A DNA stretch of 64,000 nucleotides from contig NC_023757.2 of NCBI RefSeq assembly GCF_000499845.2, forward strand, positions 3,072,118 through 3,136,117. The letters run 5' to 3'. The stretch's first letter is position 1. Every line of letters starts with the position of its first letter. Positions 46,361 to 58,515 of this stretch are shown one piece after another. The translations under genes and the position numbers were made by a program. This DNA comes from Phaseolus vulgaris. Lineage: Eukaryota; Streptophyta; Magnoliopsida; Fabales; Fabaceae. The notes under the pieces were generated by a model that had not been told where the DNA came from, ran no database searches, and saw only the letters and a program-made list of their open reading frames with translations.

Positions 46361-49300
46361 GAAATAGAAAATATTTAGAATGAATGATGTTTATACAAAA
46401 TCAAACTTATATTTCATCAATTAAATATTAAGTCAAAATATTTTGTTTTATTAAAGAAATAGAGTTAAAATTGAAATTAGTCTTGAAAATGTATACAGTG
46501 AACAAATAAACATAAGTTTTATGATAGTATATTACATGTTTAACACAATTTTATTTATAGATTCTTATTTAAAAAGTTACAAACAGTTTTAAAGATCAAG
46601 ATTAAATATTCATTTACATGAAAAAAAGAGAGTTTGAAACTCTCTATAATAACTCTATGAATCAAACCAAAGATTCTAGTGCTTATTTCTTCACTCTTAT
46701 GCAAAATGTATAGTTAATTTTATTTGTAAAATACTTTATTCTATTATGAAAGAAGTATCACTTCAATTTGAACTATATCATGCTTCACTAACATGAAACT
46801 GCAGATAAAATAGTAACAGTAGTGTATGAGATAGATTATGATGAAAGAAGAGAGAAGAAAAGTTTAGTTTAGATTTCTGTTGAGAAGAGAATGTTTTTGT
46901 ATCAGAAGTGTATAGTTTTACTGGGATCAGTGTTTCAGGATCAAAGAAATATTTTGATCTATGTACTGTCTATATATCTATCAGTGTATATCTATATGAA
47001 TATTGAATTAATTTTGATGTTTTTGTCTAATACTAAATAATAATGCGTATGACAATGGTAATGTCTTTATCAATGTACGTTGATTTGTGCTAAAATGATA
47101 TGCTAAAGAAAAAGTAGGGGACCCGGATTTGTCACTTTTTAGCTAAAGCCTGTGTAGTGTAAGAACTACTCACTTTCTGTTCAACATTTAAACATGATTA
47201 TTTAATAAAAATATTTGAAGATAAATATTTTAAGTAAAATATTTTGATAGTGTAGACAATAATTTTACAAATAAAAATGTGTCCAACCTGTGAGATGATA
47301 TTCTATTTTTCTTGTAATCTAATCTCAACCTACTGATTTATTTAGAATTCCATTGTATTACTATAGTAATAATAATACATTGATGATACATTATGTTTTG
47401 CTTTATTTTTTATTTATTTATCTATTTTTTACCTATCTACTATCTATTCATGTTTGACCGAAACAAATAAAATTAAGTAAGAGTTATTTAATTAAAAAAA
47501 TATAATTTATTTTCTTATTAGTGTTATTTTTTACTATTACTCAATTCAATGTTAAAATTAATATTAATTTTATATTATTATTATATAACATAAGATAAAC
47601 ATAGTAAAGTGACAAAGAGACCGGGATGTTTAATAGATAATGTGTTTTCATAATAATTACTACATTTTTGCAAATTTGATCTTTTTTGTGCAGTTTGTTA
47701 ATGCAACTCATCATTTTAAATGAAATTATACTTATTATATGAAATTATAATCTATATATATATATAATTTAGAAATATTTTGGTTAAATAAGATATATCC
47801 AAGATTGATTCCTATAGGATTCTTACTTTAAAAGATTTAGTACTTTTTTTTTGTAAAAACCTTCAATAAATATGCTAGTCATGTTAATATTTACCCTATC
47901 TTATGTTAATATATCTGAAATACAGGACTAAATGAGTATATGATAAATTTGTATAATATCACATAGTATTATGCCTACAAATATTTAATGAAGTTATATA
48001 TTTATTGACTTTGACAGTATATCACCTAAAACAGTATGTTATTAGAGGATAACATAAATAATTTTTAGAATATATATGAAAATTGGATTTAACAGAAAGA
48101 AAAGAGAAAAGTTATGAAGGTAACTGTAGGGGTGAGAGTCAACTGTTATTGATGATGTGTATGAATCTGTGTGTTCTGGCATTGTAGGTTATAGGTAGGT
48201 CCCTAGCTAATAGGTATTAATGGTTGGGTGGTTTTAAGCACCTGAAGTGAAATTGAATTAAGGTCTGCATTTTGGCTTGTCCAAAAATGGATTTGGCCTA
48301 TAAAGTGTACATCTTAGGCAGATTCTGAAATTTCTCTGCAACTTTTCCTTCTATCAATCACTTCTCCCACCTAGGGCTACATACTACACACCCTAGCCTT
48401 AACCATGCATCTATATGCACACCAACTAATTTAACTTATTACTCCTATTTGCCTCTTTGTTTTCGGAGATTCGTCAACATAAAATAAATAAAACTAAAAA
48501 AATTCGTAAAATAGTTTAGAGAATAAGATAATATTAATGACTATTTATTGTACCAGTTCATGTACATACTAAATATTTAACTTAAACAGTGTTTCGACAT
48601 GTATAGATAACTATTAAATACAGATATGCTAATATTTATGTATACTTCATTAAAAAAACATATTTTAACAAATAAAATTATTTGAATTAATACAAATATA
48701 TAAAAATAAAAATGTAAAGCTTATTGTTGAGGTAATTATTTGTTAGTTGTCAATAAAGTTGTAATGAGTAATCAAACACATTAATTACATGTTTTTTTAT
48801 TTCATCACTTAATTAATACTTAAGTACATATTTAATATATTTGATTTAATGTTTTTTCTTGTGTTAAGAAATGCAATAAAAGATTGTTTCGTAGATTTTT
48901 AGTTGTACGTGGAAAGATACTTTTTGTTCTAAACTACCCCTTTAAATTGACCGATTTAATTTAATATTTTTTTATCGATAAAAAAAAGTAAAAATTTAGT
49001 CATATTTGTGCAAATTTACTTTTTAATTTAAAATTATATTGTTAATTATTTTTTTTAATAATTAAAAATTATCAAACACATAATAATTAAAAAATTATTA
49101 GAAACCATAATTAATAATTTACATATAAATAATATTTAATTAATTAATAAACGTTAATTTTACTCTCTATTTTATTTCCTTCGTATCTCTATGCTATGAG
49201 TCAGATATAAGTATCAACTATTTCAATTATTACACAATTAGTTAAAAAAGTTGTATAATGAAATGAATATAAAATAAATTAATAGGTATTCACTCTAATT

Positions 49301-50700
49301 GTAAGATATTTTAAAATGTCTTCCAATAAATACATGACAAAAAATTATTAACTATTTTATATTAGTTTAAAATTATTCTTTTTATTATATTCTAAAAGAA
49401 TAATTTAAAGTTAATATTAGATTTCTTCAATGATGAAGAATGAATGATGATCAAAATTAAATAATGTCAAAGTTTATATTAAGTTTTGATGTTGACAAAT
49501 TTATACTATACCAATTAATTGATATCTGGAGATATAATATTATTCATTTATAAGATATTTGAAGAGTATATTTACAATCAGTAAGTTAGTTGTAATTGAT
49601 CAAATGAGAAAGTAATTAACTTATAAAAAAATATTATTTCTAAATATTTTAATATAGGTCTAAATATATATATATATATATATATATATTAAATAAGAAA
49701 CATATATATTTTATTTATTTAATCTCATATAAAATACTTTCTTAATTTTTTTATTCTATACTTATACTCATTTTTATTTATTTATCTCTTACTAGTTTTT
49801 AAGTGTCAGATAATCATTTAGTGAACTTCTACTTGATGTTTTCGAAGATTTTTTTTGAAATTTTACTTTCACCCCGAACAATTCATGCTTTTCTTTGATA
49901 AGAACAAAAATGATTGAGATAAATTCATAATCCTAATATATTTTTATTTTGGATGAAAACATATTTTTTTGAGGATTTGTATAACATAGTTTAATATAAT
50001 CGAATTTAATAACTTTAATTATATTTAATAAAAAGTAAATTATTTTTATTAATATTATTTGTATATAATAAAATAATAAAATATTAATTTGGATACTTTT
50101 AAATATTTATTGATACACTTTATTTATTATATAATTTTGTATTAATATTTTCATAAAACACACTGATAAATATATGAGAATGAATAAAATGGATATAAAG
50201 GAAGAGAATAATGAGATTAAAAATTGAATTACTTATTTGATTTACTACCGTGACAAACAAGTAGGAGGAGGCTTGAAGATTGGATCTCATTTCCCTCCTA
50301 TATAGTCACATCTTTTTAGTCTTCTAAGCTCAAGATGTGGTACTGGATGGATTGCATCAGGTACTCCTTCTTGAAAATGATATGTTTTCATATCTAAATG
50401 TTGCTAAATAGTCGTCACCTTTATTGATTTATTTCTATATTAGGTTATCTTCTCCAGGGTCAAACACCATCATGCAGAAACAAGAAAAAAATAAAACAAA
50501 TTATATTATGTATAGATAAAATAAAATTATAAATGTAAGACAAGACCTTTCTTTCAAGGTCAATGTACCTGATGCAATCCTGCGAGTCACCGCTAGCTTA
50601 AAATAAGAATACTCAGGAGAGGATCTACATTGGGAGAAATAACTCAACTTCAAATAAATAATTCTTCTCCCAAGTCTTATAAATAAATGTATGAAATAGA
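46361..50700. other. AT-rich intergenic region, no gene seen
   Basis: Mostly AT-rich without supported genes. A stretch of more balanced composition at 48110-48430 contains CCTATAAAGTGTACATC and CCACCTAGGGCTACATAC but no coding frame I trust. (AT)n repeats occur near 47753-47765 and 49668-49690. The flank near 50700 leads into LTR-like sequence. Confidence 0.45.
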
Positions 50701-50719
50701 ATAACATATATGGACCTTG

Positions 50720-51826
50720 TATTATGGGCCACATTAGTATAAGATTTACTTTTGAGCCTTTCTATTTGGGCCAAACCCTAATCTAGGTTAATAAACATAA
50801 CCTTAGGAGAGAGAAGACTCATTTCCGTCCTTGGAAATCCTAACTTAGGCGCCAAGGTAGGGTTAGGCGTTACTTGCATGCCAAGTCAATGTATTTACCT
50901 TAGCTTGCAGTGCAAGTTACTCTTCCATGCACATTTCTGCCTAGGGTTAGGGTTTTGGTAGCTTTGGCTACAAGCTACCTCATCCATTCTTCGGTTGCAG
51001 GGTTGCTTGGCTAATTTGGAACCTATGTTATGACTGGTTAGGAATGAACTCAATTGATCTTATCATTCCCGGGTCACATTTCGAACATTTCAAGATTTTG
51101 GATGCACCTAATTCAGTTAATCTTATTATGGGTAATATTTGGATAGCTTTGGTCAGTGAGATTTGGAGACACATGAGTAATTGTTTGTTTAAAGGAGGAG
51201 TGGTTGATCATACTGAAGTATTTTCCCTGACACAGGTCAAGGTTTGGTCTTGGATCAATTCAAAGATAACGTCACTGAGTTTCTCGTTCTCTGAATGGTG
51301 TCTTGAACCCTTGGTATGTATGTATTCGATTTAATGCTGGTGCATTGTTTTATTATAGTTCTATTCTTCAGTTATTAGTGTTGGAAAAGGAAGTAGAGCA
51401 TTAATCTGTGGGTTTTAGATATGAAGGTGGAAATGAACTTTTATCTTTTATTCTCTTGTATGAGGGTTGGACCACCCCTTAAGTGGGTCAATTTAATTTA
51501 ATTGTTTATTACCAATTAAAAAAAAAACCTTCTTCTATAAATATGACATTCATCGTGATTTTCTAGCCTTGAATGCATTGTTGCAAAAATTGGTGCACAA
51601 CTTTGTACTTGTTCTTAGCTCCCTCTTTGTTATTCCTTCTACTAGAAACTAATCTATAACACTTCAAAATTTGCCACAACCTCTCTTGAACCAAGAGTTG
51701 GCCAAACCTCTCTTCATTCCACCACCATGACACTTCCTTCAATCTTCAAACATCAATTCACACTTTCACATCCCCATTGCCAATCCTACACAGTTTCAAC
51801 CATTGGAGCCAAGGAGGATTACATCA
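50720..51826 (+). mobile_element. LTR of a Ty3/gypsy-type element, interrupted by a LINE tail
   Basis: Left LTR material (about 50720-50990) has AAACCCTAATCTAGG and GGCGCCAAGGTAGGGTTAGG. It is cut by the LINE tail at 50999-51528. It then resumes with CTATAAATATGACATTC (a TATA element at about 51535) and ends ...ATCA just before TGTGGTATCTAGAGTC at 51827-51842, which resembles the tRNA primer site of plant LTR elements. The upstream limit is not defined. Confidence 0.55.
50999..51528 (+). mobile_element. 5'-truncated LINE (L1-type) ORF2 tail
   Basis: The frame AWLIWNLCYDWLG, then HFEHFKILDAP, IWRHMSNCLFKGGVVD and VKVWSWINSKI ends at a stop at 51334. It is followed by an untranslated tail with GGTTGGACCACCCCTTAAGTGG and an A-run at 51518-51527. 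This is the C-terminal end of a plant L1-type ORF2, the same family as the tail in the SOUL pseudogene. It begins abruptly, which is typical of incomplete reverse transcription. Confidence 0.8.
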
Positions 51827-51828
51827 TG

Positions 51829-53704
51829 TGGTATCTAGAGTCATTTCACGGTCCAACAACACATTCCAACTAATTGTTCTTTGTGTTTTAATCGATGAAT
51901 TGTGTTGCATTTTTCATTTTCGTGTTGTTCATTCATTGTTTTACTTGTTTGCAATGAAATTTGGTGTTTAAACTCACTATTTTTGCAATTGAATTGGTTC
52001 AAACAACATGATTTTTCTTAAATCGTCCATAAATACTTTTTAGGTGTTCTTTTTCGTTTTGATGTGTGTTGTTTCATTTTTATTGAGTCTTTGATCATTT
52101 TTAATCGGTTGAATCATCTTAGAATTGTTTATTTTTTATTTTTTATTTTATAATATTTTTCAGTCATTTTCTGTGTAACGTGCATCCACAAATTTTCATA
52201 AACTTTCAGTATAGGCTAGTTCACCAAGTATTTGATGAAATGTGTAGGTTTTTTTCCTGCAAATAACAATAAAATTAAATGGGTCTATTTCAACTAGTTC
52301 ACCAAGTATTTGATGAAATGCGTAGCTAAAACATACAAGCTGTTTGATAAAAATGCTTCACTAAACTTGCGTTGTGCTTTGTGTACTTTTTCATTTCTGT
52401 TATTGAGTTCAATTATATTATTACTAGAAATTGTATAATAGAAATAGGTTTCACAATTGTCTTTCTTGTTTTGTTTAAATTTACTGAACTCTTTAGGTTT
52501 CCTTTCTCGTCGAATTTTCTTATTCATATTAGCACTAAACTGAAAAAATTGTTTTGAACAATTTTCGCGGTAGAATTGTGTAAAATTTTATATTTGAGCC
52601 TTTAAAGTTGTGAATAACATCGTGTTAAAAAGGTGCATCCTTAATAAAAAGAGAGAAAAAAATTATAAATCATAAAAGCCAGAATGTCAAGTACTGAATT
52701 TTTTTTAGTAGACTTTGCTCTTGGTCTTAGAATTTTTTATTACGTGTATTCCATTATTGGATTTGGTGAAATATTTTTACGAATGTGCTTTATAATATCT
52801 TAGCTAGTTGTGATAAAAATTTCAGCCTCAAAAGTCCAAAAGATAAAATTTAAATAAATTCTAGAAGTCTCGCTACCAAAGCCAGTCTAGTCTTGTTTTA
52901 TGTTTTTAATCCATTCTAGTGCCATTCATAGGTTCCGTTTAATGTGATCATAACTTCCTTTTTGTGCTTTAATTGTTTGATTCTCAATTTTCTTCAATCT
53001 CTTCCAATTTTGTGACTATTTTTTACTCCTATCGAGTTTAGCTTCTTGCTTTAATGTTGTATACTTATAGGCCCGTTGGAAGTGATTATTCTTTCTAGAA
53101 GAAGAATTTGGTTTGAGGAAGGAATAAAGCCACCTTTTGATTAGGATTCTCACGGCCAAGTTCAAGCTAGAAGTAATCATCTAGAGGGACACACTAAGTA
53201 CAACTGCAAGTGAGGAAAAGTTAAACACTAGAGAGGGAAAGAAAGAGTGCAAACACTAAGAGAATTTTTCATTATAGAACTTTTTGTATTCATTTTTATG
53301 TAATTCAACTTGTACTCATAAATATTGAAGTAAAAATGCGCATATAGTCTTAAAGATCTAAGGGTGTCAATGAGCCTTACTTAGGATTCGTCTAGTCTAA
53401 TTTCATTTCAAGTTAATCCGCTTAGTCAATGAATGTGTCTTAAGAAGTCCACACCTGCTTCTATGCCTCACTTAGAAAACGATAACATAGATTAATGTCT
53501 TGATTAGAGTCTAGTGTATGTTTAAAAATATTTTATTTCTTTCCAAGTTTAATTTTGTTTAAGAAAAACTAATCGGAGTTTCCATTAAGGGAGATTGGTG
53601 AAAGCTAATCGAAGGAACTCTTACTAGGAAACTTGGTACTTAAGTAATCTTAGTGACTGACCTCTCTTTCATGGTAGTGAACTTGAAAACCTTTAATATT
53701 TGAA
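51829..53704 (+). mobile_element. Untranslated leader of the gypsy-type element
   Basis: A leader of almost 1.9 kb runs from the primer-site-like TGGTATCTAGAG to the CACTA insertion. It holds no credible long frame, and mentions of AAGGTCTAAGGGTGTCAATGAGCC-type sequence near 53340 lie about 370 bp before the insertion. The gag start resumes right after the CACTA element at 58574, so leader and gag belonged to one retrotransposon before the CACTA jumped in. Confidence 0.55.
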
Positions 53705-54160
53705 CCTCACTACAAAAAATTTGGTATAAAATGACAGTTTTAATATGGCAGTTATTAATAACCGCCACAATTTTCCGTATAATACGACGTTTTAATAACT
53801 GTCACAATTATCCTAAATAAAATGTCGTGTTTTTCTTCCCTCCATACATCATTTTTCATTATTCCCATTTTTTTAAAACTTGTTTTGACTCTTGAAAACT
53901 AAATCCTACCACTTTTCACACTTTTCAAAATCCCGCGTTTTCCTTCCCTCCATACACCATTCTTCACACTTTTCATTTCCTCTCTCTCACGAAATTCTAC
54001 CATTTTTCCCCCTTTCTCTTTCTCTCTGCAAAACCCTAGCTCTCTTTAATACACACTCACAAAACGCAAGCTCTGTTCACTCGCGTTCACTCTCGCATTG
54101 CTGTCTGTGAACCCTAGCTCTCTTCACTCTCATGTTCACACGTTACACGGTTCGCGATTG

Positions 54161-54220
54161 TCCGCCATCGTCCGCCACTGTCTGCCATCGTCTGCCACTA
54201 TCCGCCACTGTCTGCCATCG
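54161..54220. repeat. 10-bp tandem repeat, six units, in the CACTA B leader
   Basis: Six units of T(C/T)(C/T)GCCA(C/T)(C/T/A)G type (TCCGCCATCG, TCCGCCACTG, TCTGCCATCG, TCTGCCACTA, TCCGCCACTG, TCTGCCATCG) follow a CCCTAGCTCTCTTCACTCTC segment. A splice-donor-like TTCAG|GTTCAA follows at about 54246, so this may be the first exon of a transcript driven from inside the transposon. Confidence 0.85.
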
Positions 54221-54482
54221 TCACCTCCTCCGCCATCTTTTGTTCAGGTTCAAAATCTACTACCGAATTGTTCCTAATTTGTGAAATCTATTGTGATTCC
54301 TAATTTGTGAAATCTATTGTTCTTAATTTGTCAAATACTTGTTACATGATAAATGTTGATCAATTAGGGAGGAATGGGTTTGAGAATCAGAATGTATGAC
54401 AGGATAATGTGCTTTTTGAATTGTAACATGGTTGCACATTTGGAAGCAATTAATCGGCAGAATACTGCGCAATCTTCTTAAG

Positions 54483-55112
54483 GTATTCTTAAATTGCATT
54501 GATATGTGGGTTACTTTAATATTAGCTAGCGTGCATGACTATGATATTCAGCCATTGTTGTTTATGATTGTACAGATTATAAATGGAGTTGCTCCCCTGT
54601 TTCCTAGGCCTAATTATCCGATGGCTTAATAATCTTTCTAGTTCTAGTGGGGTTTTCATCCCTGTTACATCATTGGTGCTGGATGTTTTAGAATACAAAA
54701 TTGCCAAGGACAGTGGGAACCTGGCAAAGTCTTGCAACCAATGTGGACCGTAAAGGTTAGATGAATTTGACACCACCCTCGCCCCCAACACAATAATTTC
54801 TTTGGTTTAATCAATTATACATATCTAATATCATTCGGCCTCTTTCTAGCACATATATGGACCATTTACTTGATCATTATAGTTGACAGTTTAAAATTAC
54901 TGCAGCTTCCAAAGCATTGGTTAAAATCACGTGGCTTCCAAGAAGAGTGTATCTTATCTGCCTGTGAACCCCTTTCAGAGCACTTTGCACAATGGAGCTA
55001 TCATATATCATTTCCTGAGCTAGCGACAACTCCACTTAAACACCTAAAGAAGGTCTTTGAGAAAACTTCTATTGAGAGTTTCAAACATGTTATTAAGCGT
55101 TTCATTGATCAG
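54483..55112 (+). pseudogene. Captured nucleolar complex protein 2 (NOC2/REBELOTE-type) fragment
   Basis: The first piece (54483-54599) reads IQPLLFMIVQIINGVAPLFP. After a frame break it continues NLSSSSGVFIPVTSLVLDVL, EYKIAKDSGN (54625-54725) and stops. A later exon (54906-55112, acceptor ACTGCAG and donor GATCAG|GTGAGT) reads LPKHWLKSRGFQEECILSAC, HFAQWSYHISFPELATTPL, then SFKHVIKRFIDQ. This matches the conserved C-terminal half of plant NOC2 proteins, which act with NOC1/NOC3 in 60S ribosomal subunit maturation and export. A small deletion, an out-of-frame join and lack of both protein ends make this a non-functional fragment for NOC2's job. Confidence 0.8.
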
Positions 55113-55359
55113 GTGAGTAAAGTAATCATGTTTTCCTGTTTGTCTATTTAGAATATTACATGCCATCTTGAATTTTGACATTTAGTTGAATGTCTGTAAA
55201 ACTAGTTGAATCTTGAAGTCATTATCACATAGCAAACTGGCTATCATTGCTGTAAGTTCTGTTATGAGTGCAGTTTAGATTGCCCTGTTCTATCATCAAT
55301 TTTGCAGCATGTTACTTGATCACCACTATTGCTTTTCTATTTTCTGTTTTTCTTGTTGG

Positions 55360-55752
55360 TACAGTTTGTCATCATTGAAACCCTTTGACAGGTATGATGC
55401 TTGCATGGATGTGACTGATAGTGATCACAAATCTGTCCAGTGTAAATTCAATGTAAAAATTTCTCATATTGATAGATCTATAAGGAGAAAGGAGTTTGGG
55501 GTGATTATGAAATCAAATGAGAAAATAAGATCTGTTCTTGAAGATTTATGTTATGTTCCAGAAGCCACTCTCAGCCCAAACAGTTTAGTCCTCCAGAACA
55601 TGGACACTTCGTTCTTGCTTATTACTAACAGAAGTACAGAAGATAAGGCTATATATAAAATTACTTGTCAAGGCATCTCAATAGTCAAGAATGATGGACA
55701 TGCACCTGAATATAGTCCAAGAGGTGGCTTTGGCTTTCCTAGATGGCTTGAG
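55360..55752 (+). pseudogene. Captured type II inositol polyphosphate 5-phosphatase fragment (C-terminal)
   Basis: An open exon of about 130 codons reads DRYDACMDVTDSDHKSVQC: the SDHKxV motif is the last catalytic motif of 5-phosphatases. It continues SIRRKEFGVIMKSNEKIRSV, LQNMDTSFLLITNRS and PRGGFGFPRWLE, ending at a GAG|GTATTG donor. The layout fits the exon linking the catalytic domain to the C-terminal ASH-like region in plant FRA3/5PTase12-14-type enzymes, which dephosphorylate inositol phosphates or phosphoinositides. The exon has no internal stop, unlike the other captured pieces, but the catalytic core is absent, so enzymatic activity is not expected. Confidence 0.8.
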
Positions 55753-56642
55753 GTATTGTATCTTTTACCTTCAGATTCTCTATAATGCACTTCACCCATT
55801 TCAAATTCCCTTCTCTGAAAATATAAAACAGTAAACAATTTTCAAACAGATCAAGCTTTCACTGTTAACACAATTGGATTCCTTAATCAAAGTTTGGACT
55901 TCGATTTTAGCTTCAGCATAAACTTCATTTGCTCCAAATGGGTAATCCACTAAGAGAGATTAGTTGGATGCCGAATAGAAGCGTTGAAATACCCGTACGT
56001 TAATTAAATATATTTTTTATCATATGATTAGCAGAATTTTGGTTTTAGGTTTTATTAAAAAAATGTTTTTGATCTTTATAAAATTTTCTTTTTAGTTTTT
56101 TGTTTTAGTTTCTTAAAATGTTTTTCTATTTTAATTTAAAAATTAAAATTAAACTTTACTGAAAAGGATGTAAAAAAATAGTTTAAACTACCATAAATAT
56201 TAAAGACTAGAAATAATACATTGTATTTATATAATTATTATTATTATTATTATTAAACTTCAGATTTCCAGCAATTACATTACCGGTGATTTATACTAGA
56301 AATAATTTGTTTGGATGATTCCACTAATGACTTCTTGCGCAGCATTCATGAAGGCCTCCATTGGAATTTGAGAAAGACACAATCATTTGATGGCCCTCGA
56401 GAAACATGACAAAATCTCATTATCCATCTTTCTTAGTAAGTCTGTAGAGAGCATTGTAGTTGGAAACTGGTTAGTTCTTCATCAACAATATCTAGAAGCA
56501 ACTTTAATTTTAGTATAGTTTTAGTTTAGAGTAAATTATTCTCCTCTGCACCTTATCCTCTCTTATTTTATCATGTAAACTCCTTTGAGAAAGAGATGAA
56601 TATAAATTATTCATAATACCATTGATTTTATGTTTCTTTCAG

Positions 56643-57731
56643 CTCAAGTATCATGACACGGGTAGAGAGAAGGATTGTCTTCCTCAAGTTGGGCAATGGA
56701 ACATGATGAACAAGGTACTTGTGTACATTATATGATAATAATATAAAATGTGTGCTTTTTTTTTTTATCTTTAATGGTTTAAAGATGTGAGCCGTATTAG
56801 GTTAATTAGTTTTTAAGTTTGAGTGAAATTCTAATACATGCATGGTTACAAGGTGTTTGTCTTTTGAATGACTTTATTAGGATGTCTGGCTTGTTTTTTG
56901 CAATTAGATTATTTCTTAACTCTTTTTTTATGAATAATAATTTTCTATTTCTTTCAGAAAATGGAGAATGGGGGTACTGTTAATAACTGGTTCTGCGTAA
57001 ATTTTTCAAAGAGTGTTCAAGATAGTGTTTCCCGTGGCTTTGGCTATGAACTTGCTCAGATGTGCTATATATCTGGCATGGTTTGTGTACATCCTCTTTA
57101 ATCAATTTGTTTTGCATGCAACTTGCTTGATTGCTTGACTCATTTGTTTCATGTGCTCAGACATTTAATCCCGAACCAATTGTCCCACTGGTTAGTGCTC
57201 GCCCTGATCAAGTGGAGAAAGATCTGAAAACCCGTTATCATGATGCAAAGAATAAGCTTCATGGAAGGGAGCCTGATTTGCTCATTGTTATTTTGCCTGA
57301 CAATAATGAATCTCTTTATGATTGGTGTATTGACTGTGATCATTGTAACTTGTTTTTTTTTTATGCACACGTATATGTGAAAATATCTTAATTTTGTATT
57401 ATTTTTTGTGTAGGTGACCTCAAATGTATATGTGAGACAAATCTTGGACTAGTTTCACAATGTTGTTGGATTAAGCATGTGTTAAAATGAGCAAGCAGTA
57501 CCTTGCAAATGTTGCATTGAAAATTAATGTAAAAGTGTCTGGGAGAAATACTGACATTTTCTTTAGCAATTTAAATAATAATGGTGTGTTAAAACTGCAG
57601 GTTGTGGCTTCTCAAGATTATCCTGAAATTACAAAGTAGGCTGGTTTAGTCTGAGCTCAAGTTCATAGACAGGAACTCATTCAGGATCTTTTCAAGCAAT
57701 GGCAAGATCCAGTTAGAGGAACAGTGACCGG
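56643..57731 (+). pseudogene. Captured AGO4-type Argonaute fragment (L2, MID, early PIWI)
   Basis: Five exon pieces keep their introns: 56643-56714 ([20 protein letters not shown]), 56958-57080 ([20 protein letters not shown]), 57161-about 57333 ([20 protein letters not shown], then [14 protein letters not shown]), 57414-about 57551 ([17 protein letters not shown], then [20 protein letters not shown] after a one-base shift) and 57601-about 57731 ([26 protein letters not shown], then [16 protein letters not shown]). The first three pieces are intact; the last two have a frameshift and two stops. The exon with the first catalytic Asp (GADVTHP in this family) is missing and later PIWI is absent. 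AGO4 is the siRNA effector of RNA-directed DNA methylation. This fragment could not slice RNA. Confidence 0.92.
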
Positions 57732-57792
57732 TTCTTCATCACCTAATAAAATAATAGAATCAAGTAATAGGACCAAGTGCTCGAAGCAAACT

Positions 57793-57975
57793 GATTAGGG
57801 ATGTATGAACTTTTGAACAATTATGTGTTGTAATTTTAAATTTGATTAGGGATGTATGAACTTTTGAACAATTATGTGTTGTAATTTTAAATTTGATTAG
57901 GGATGTATGAACTTTTGAACAATTATGTGTTGTAATTTTAAATTTGATTAGGGATGTATGAACTTTTTATGTGTT
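57793..57975. repeat. 51-bp tandem repeat, 3.6 units, in CACTA B
   Basis: Exact or near-exact 51-bp units (GATTAGGGATGTATGAAC, TTTTGAACAATTATGTGTTG, TAATTTTAAATTT) start at 57793, 57844, 57895 and 57946, the last incomplete. Identity between units is essentially complete, so the expansion is recent. It lies just after the Argonaute fragment and may be derived from its 3' flank. Confidence 0.92.
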
Positions 57976-58183
57976 TTAATTTTCAATTATATATAAACTT
58001 TTGAATATTATTATGTATGTTTTAATTTTCAACGAAATGAATGGATGATTATAACTTTATACATTATTTTATTTTATTATGAAAAGGTGGTAGTTAAATT
58101 TTAAAATTGTATAAAAAAGTTTATAAAAAAGTTTATAAAAAAGGTGGTGGTTATATTTTATTTGGTCAGAATTAAAATTACGT

Positions 58184-58515
58184 CAGTTAAAAATGCCACT
58201 ACTTACGTATATAATGGCGTCAGAATCTTTTTCAATGAATGTAAATTGCGACAGTTGTAACTGACACTACTTATGTATATTATGGCGCCAGAATCTTCTT
58301 CAATGAATGTAAATTGCGACAGTTATAACTGACACTTGTTACATATAAAAACCGCCACTACTTACACTATGTTTAAAGTGGCGGGTGTTGCGGGGGTAAC
58401 ATAAAACCGCCACATTAAACTTTGTGGCGGCCAATTCTATGGCGGTTTGGGAAACCGCCACAAGCGTATATTGTGGCGGTTATAAACGTCACTTTATACA
58501 AAAAAAACCGCCAAA
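58184..58515. repeat. Subterminal repeats of CACTA B: 72-bp direct repeat and CCGCCAC/GTGGCGG array
   Basis: Two copies of TATGGCG(T/C)CAGAATCTT(T/C)TTCAATG followed by AATGTAAATTGCGACAGTT are at about 58210-58258 and 58281-58325. From 58378 to 58512 there are seven GTGGCGG/CCGCCA(C/A) words in alternating orientation. In CACTA elements such subterminal repeats are transposase-binding sites (family knowledge). The left end has only two or three such words, so the array is lopsided. Confidence 0.75.

Noticed and set aside
54522..54791. Minus-strand frame across the NOC2 fragment
   Set aside because: Antisense shadow of the captured exons; the plus-strand reading matches a known conserved protein.
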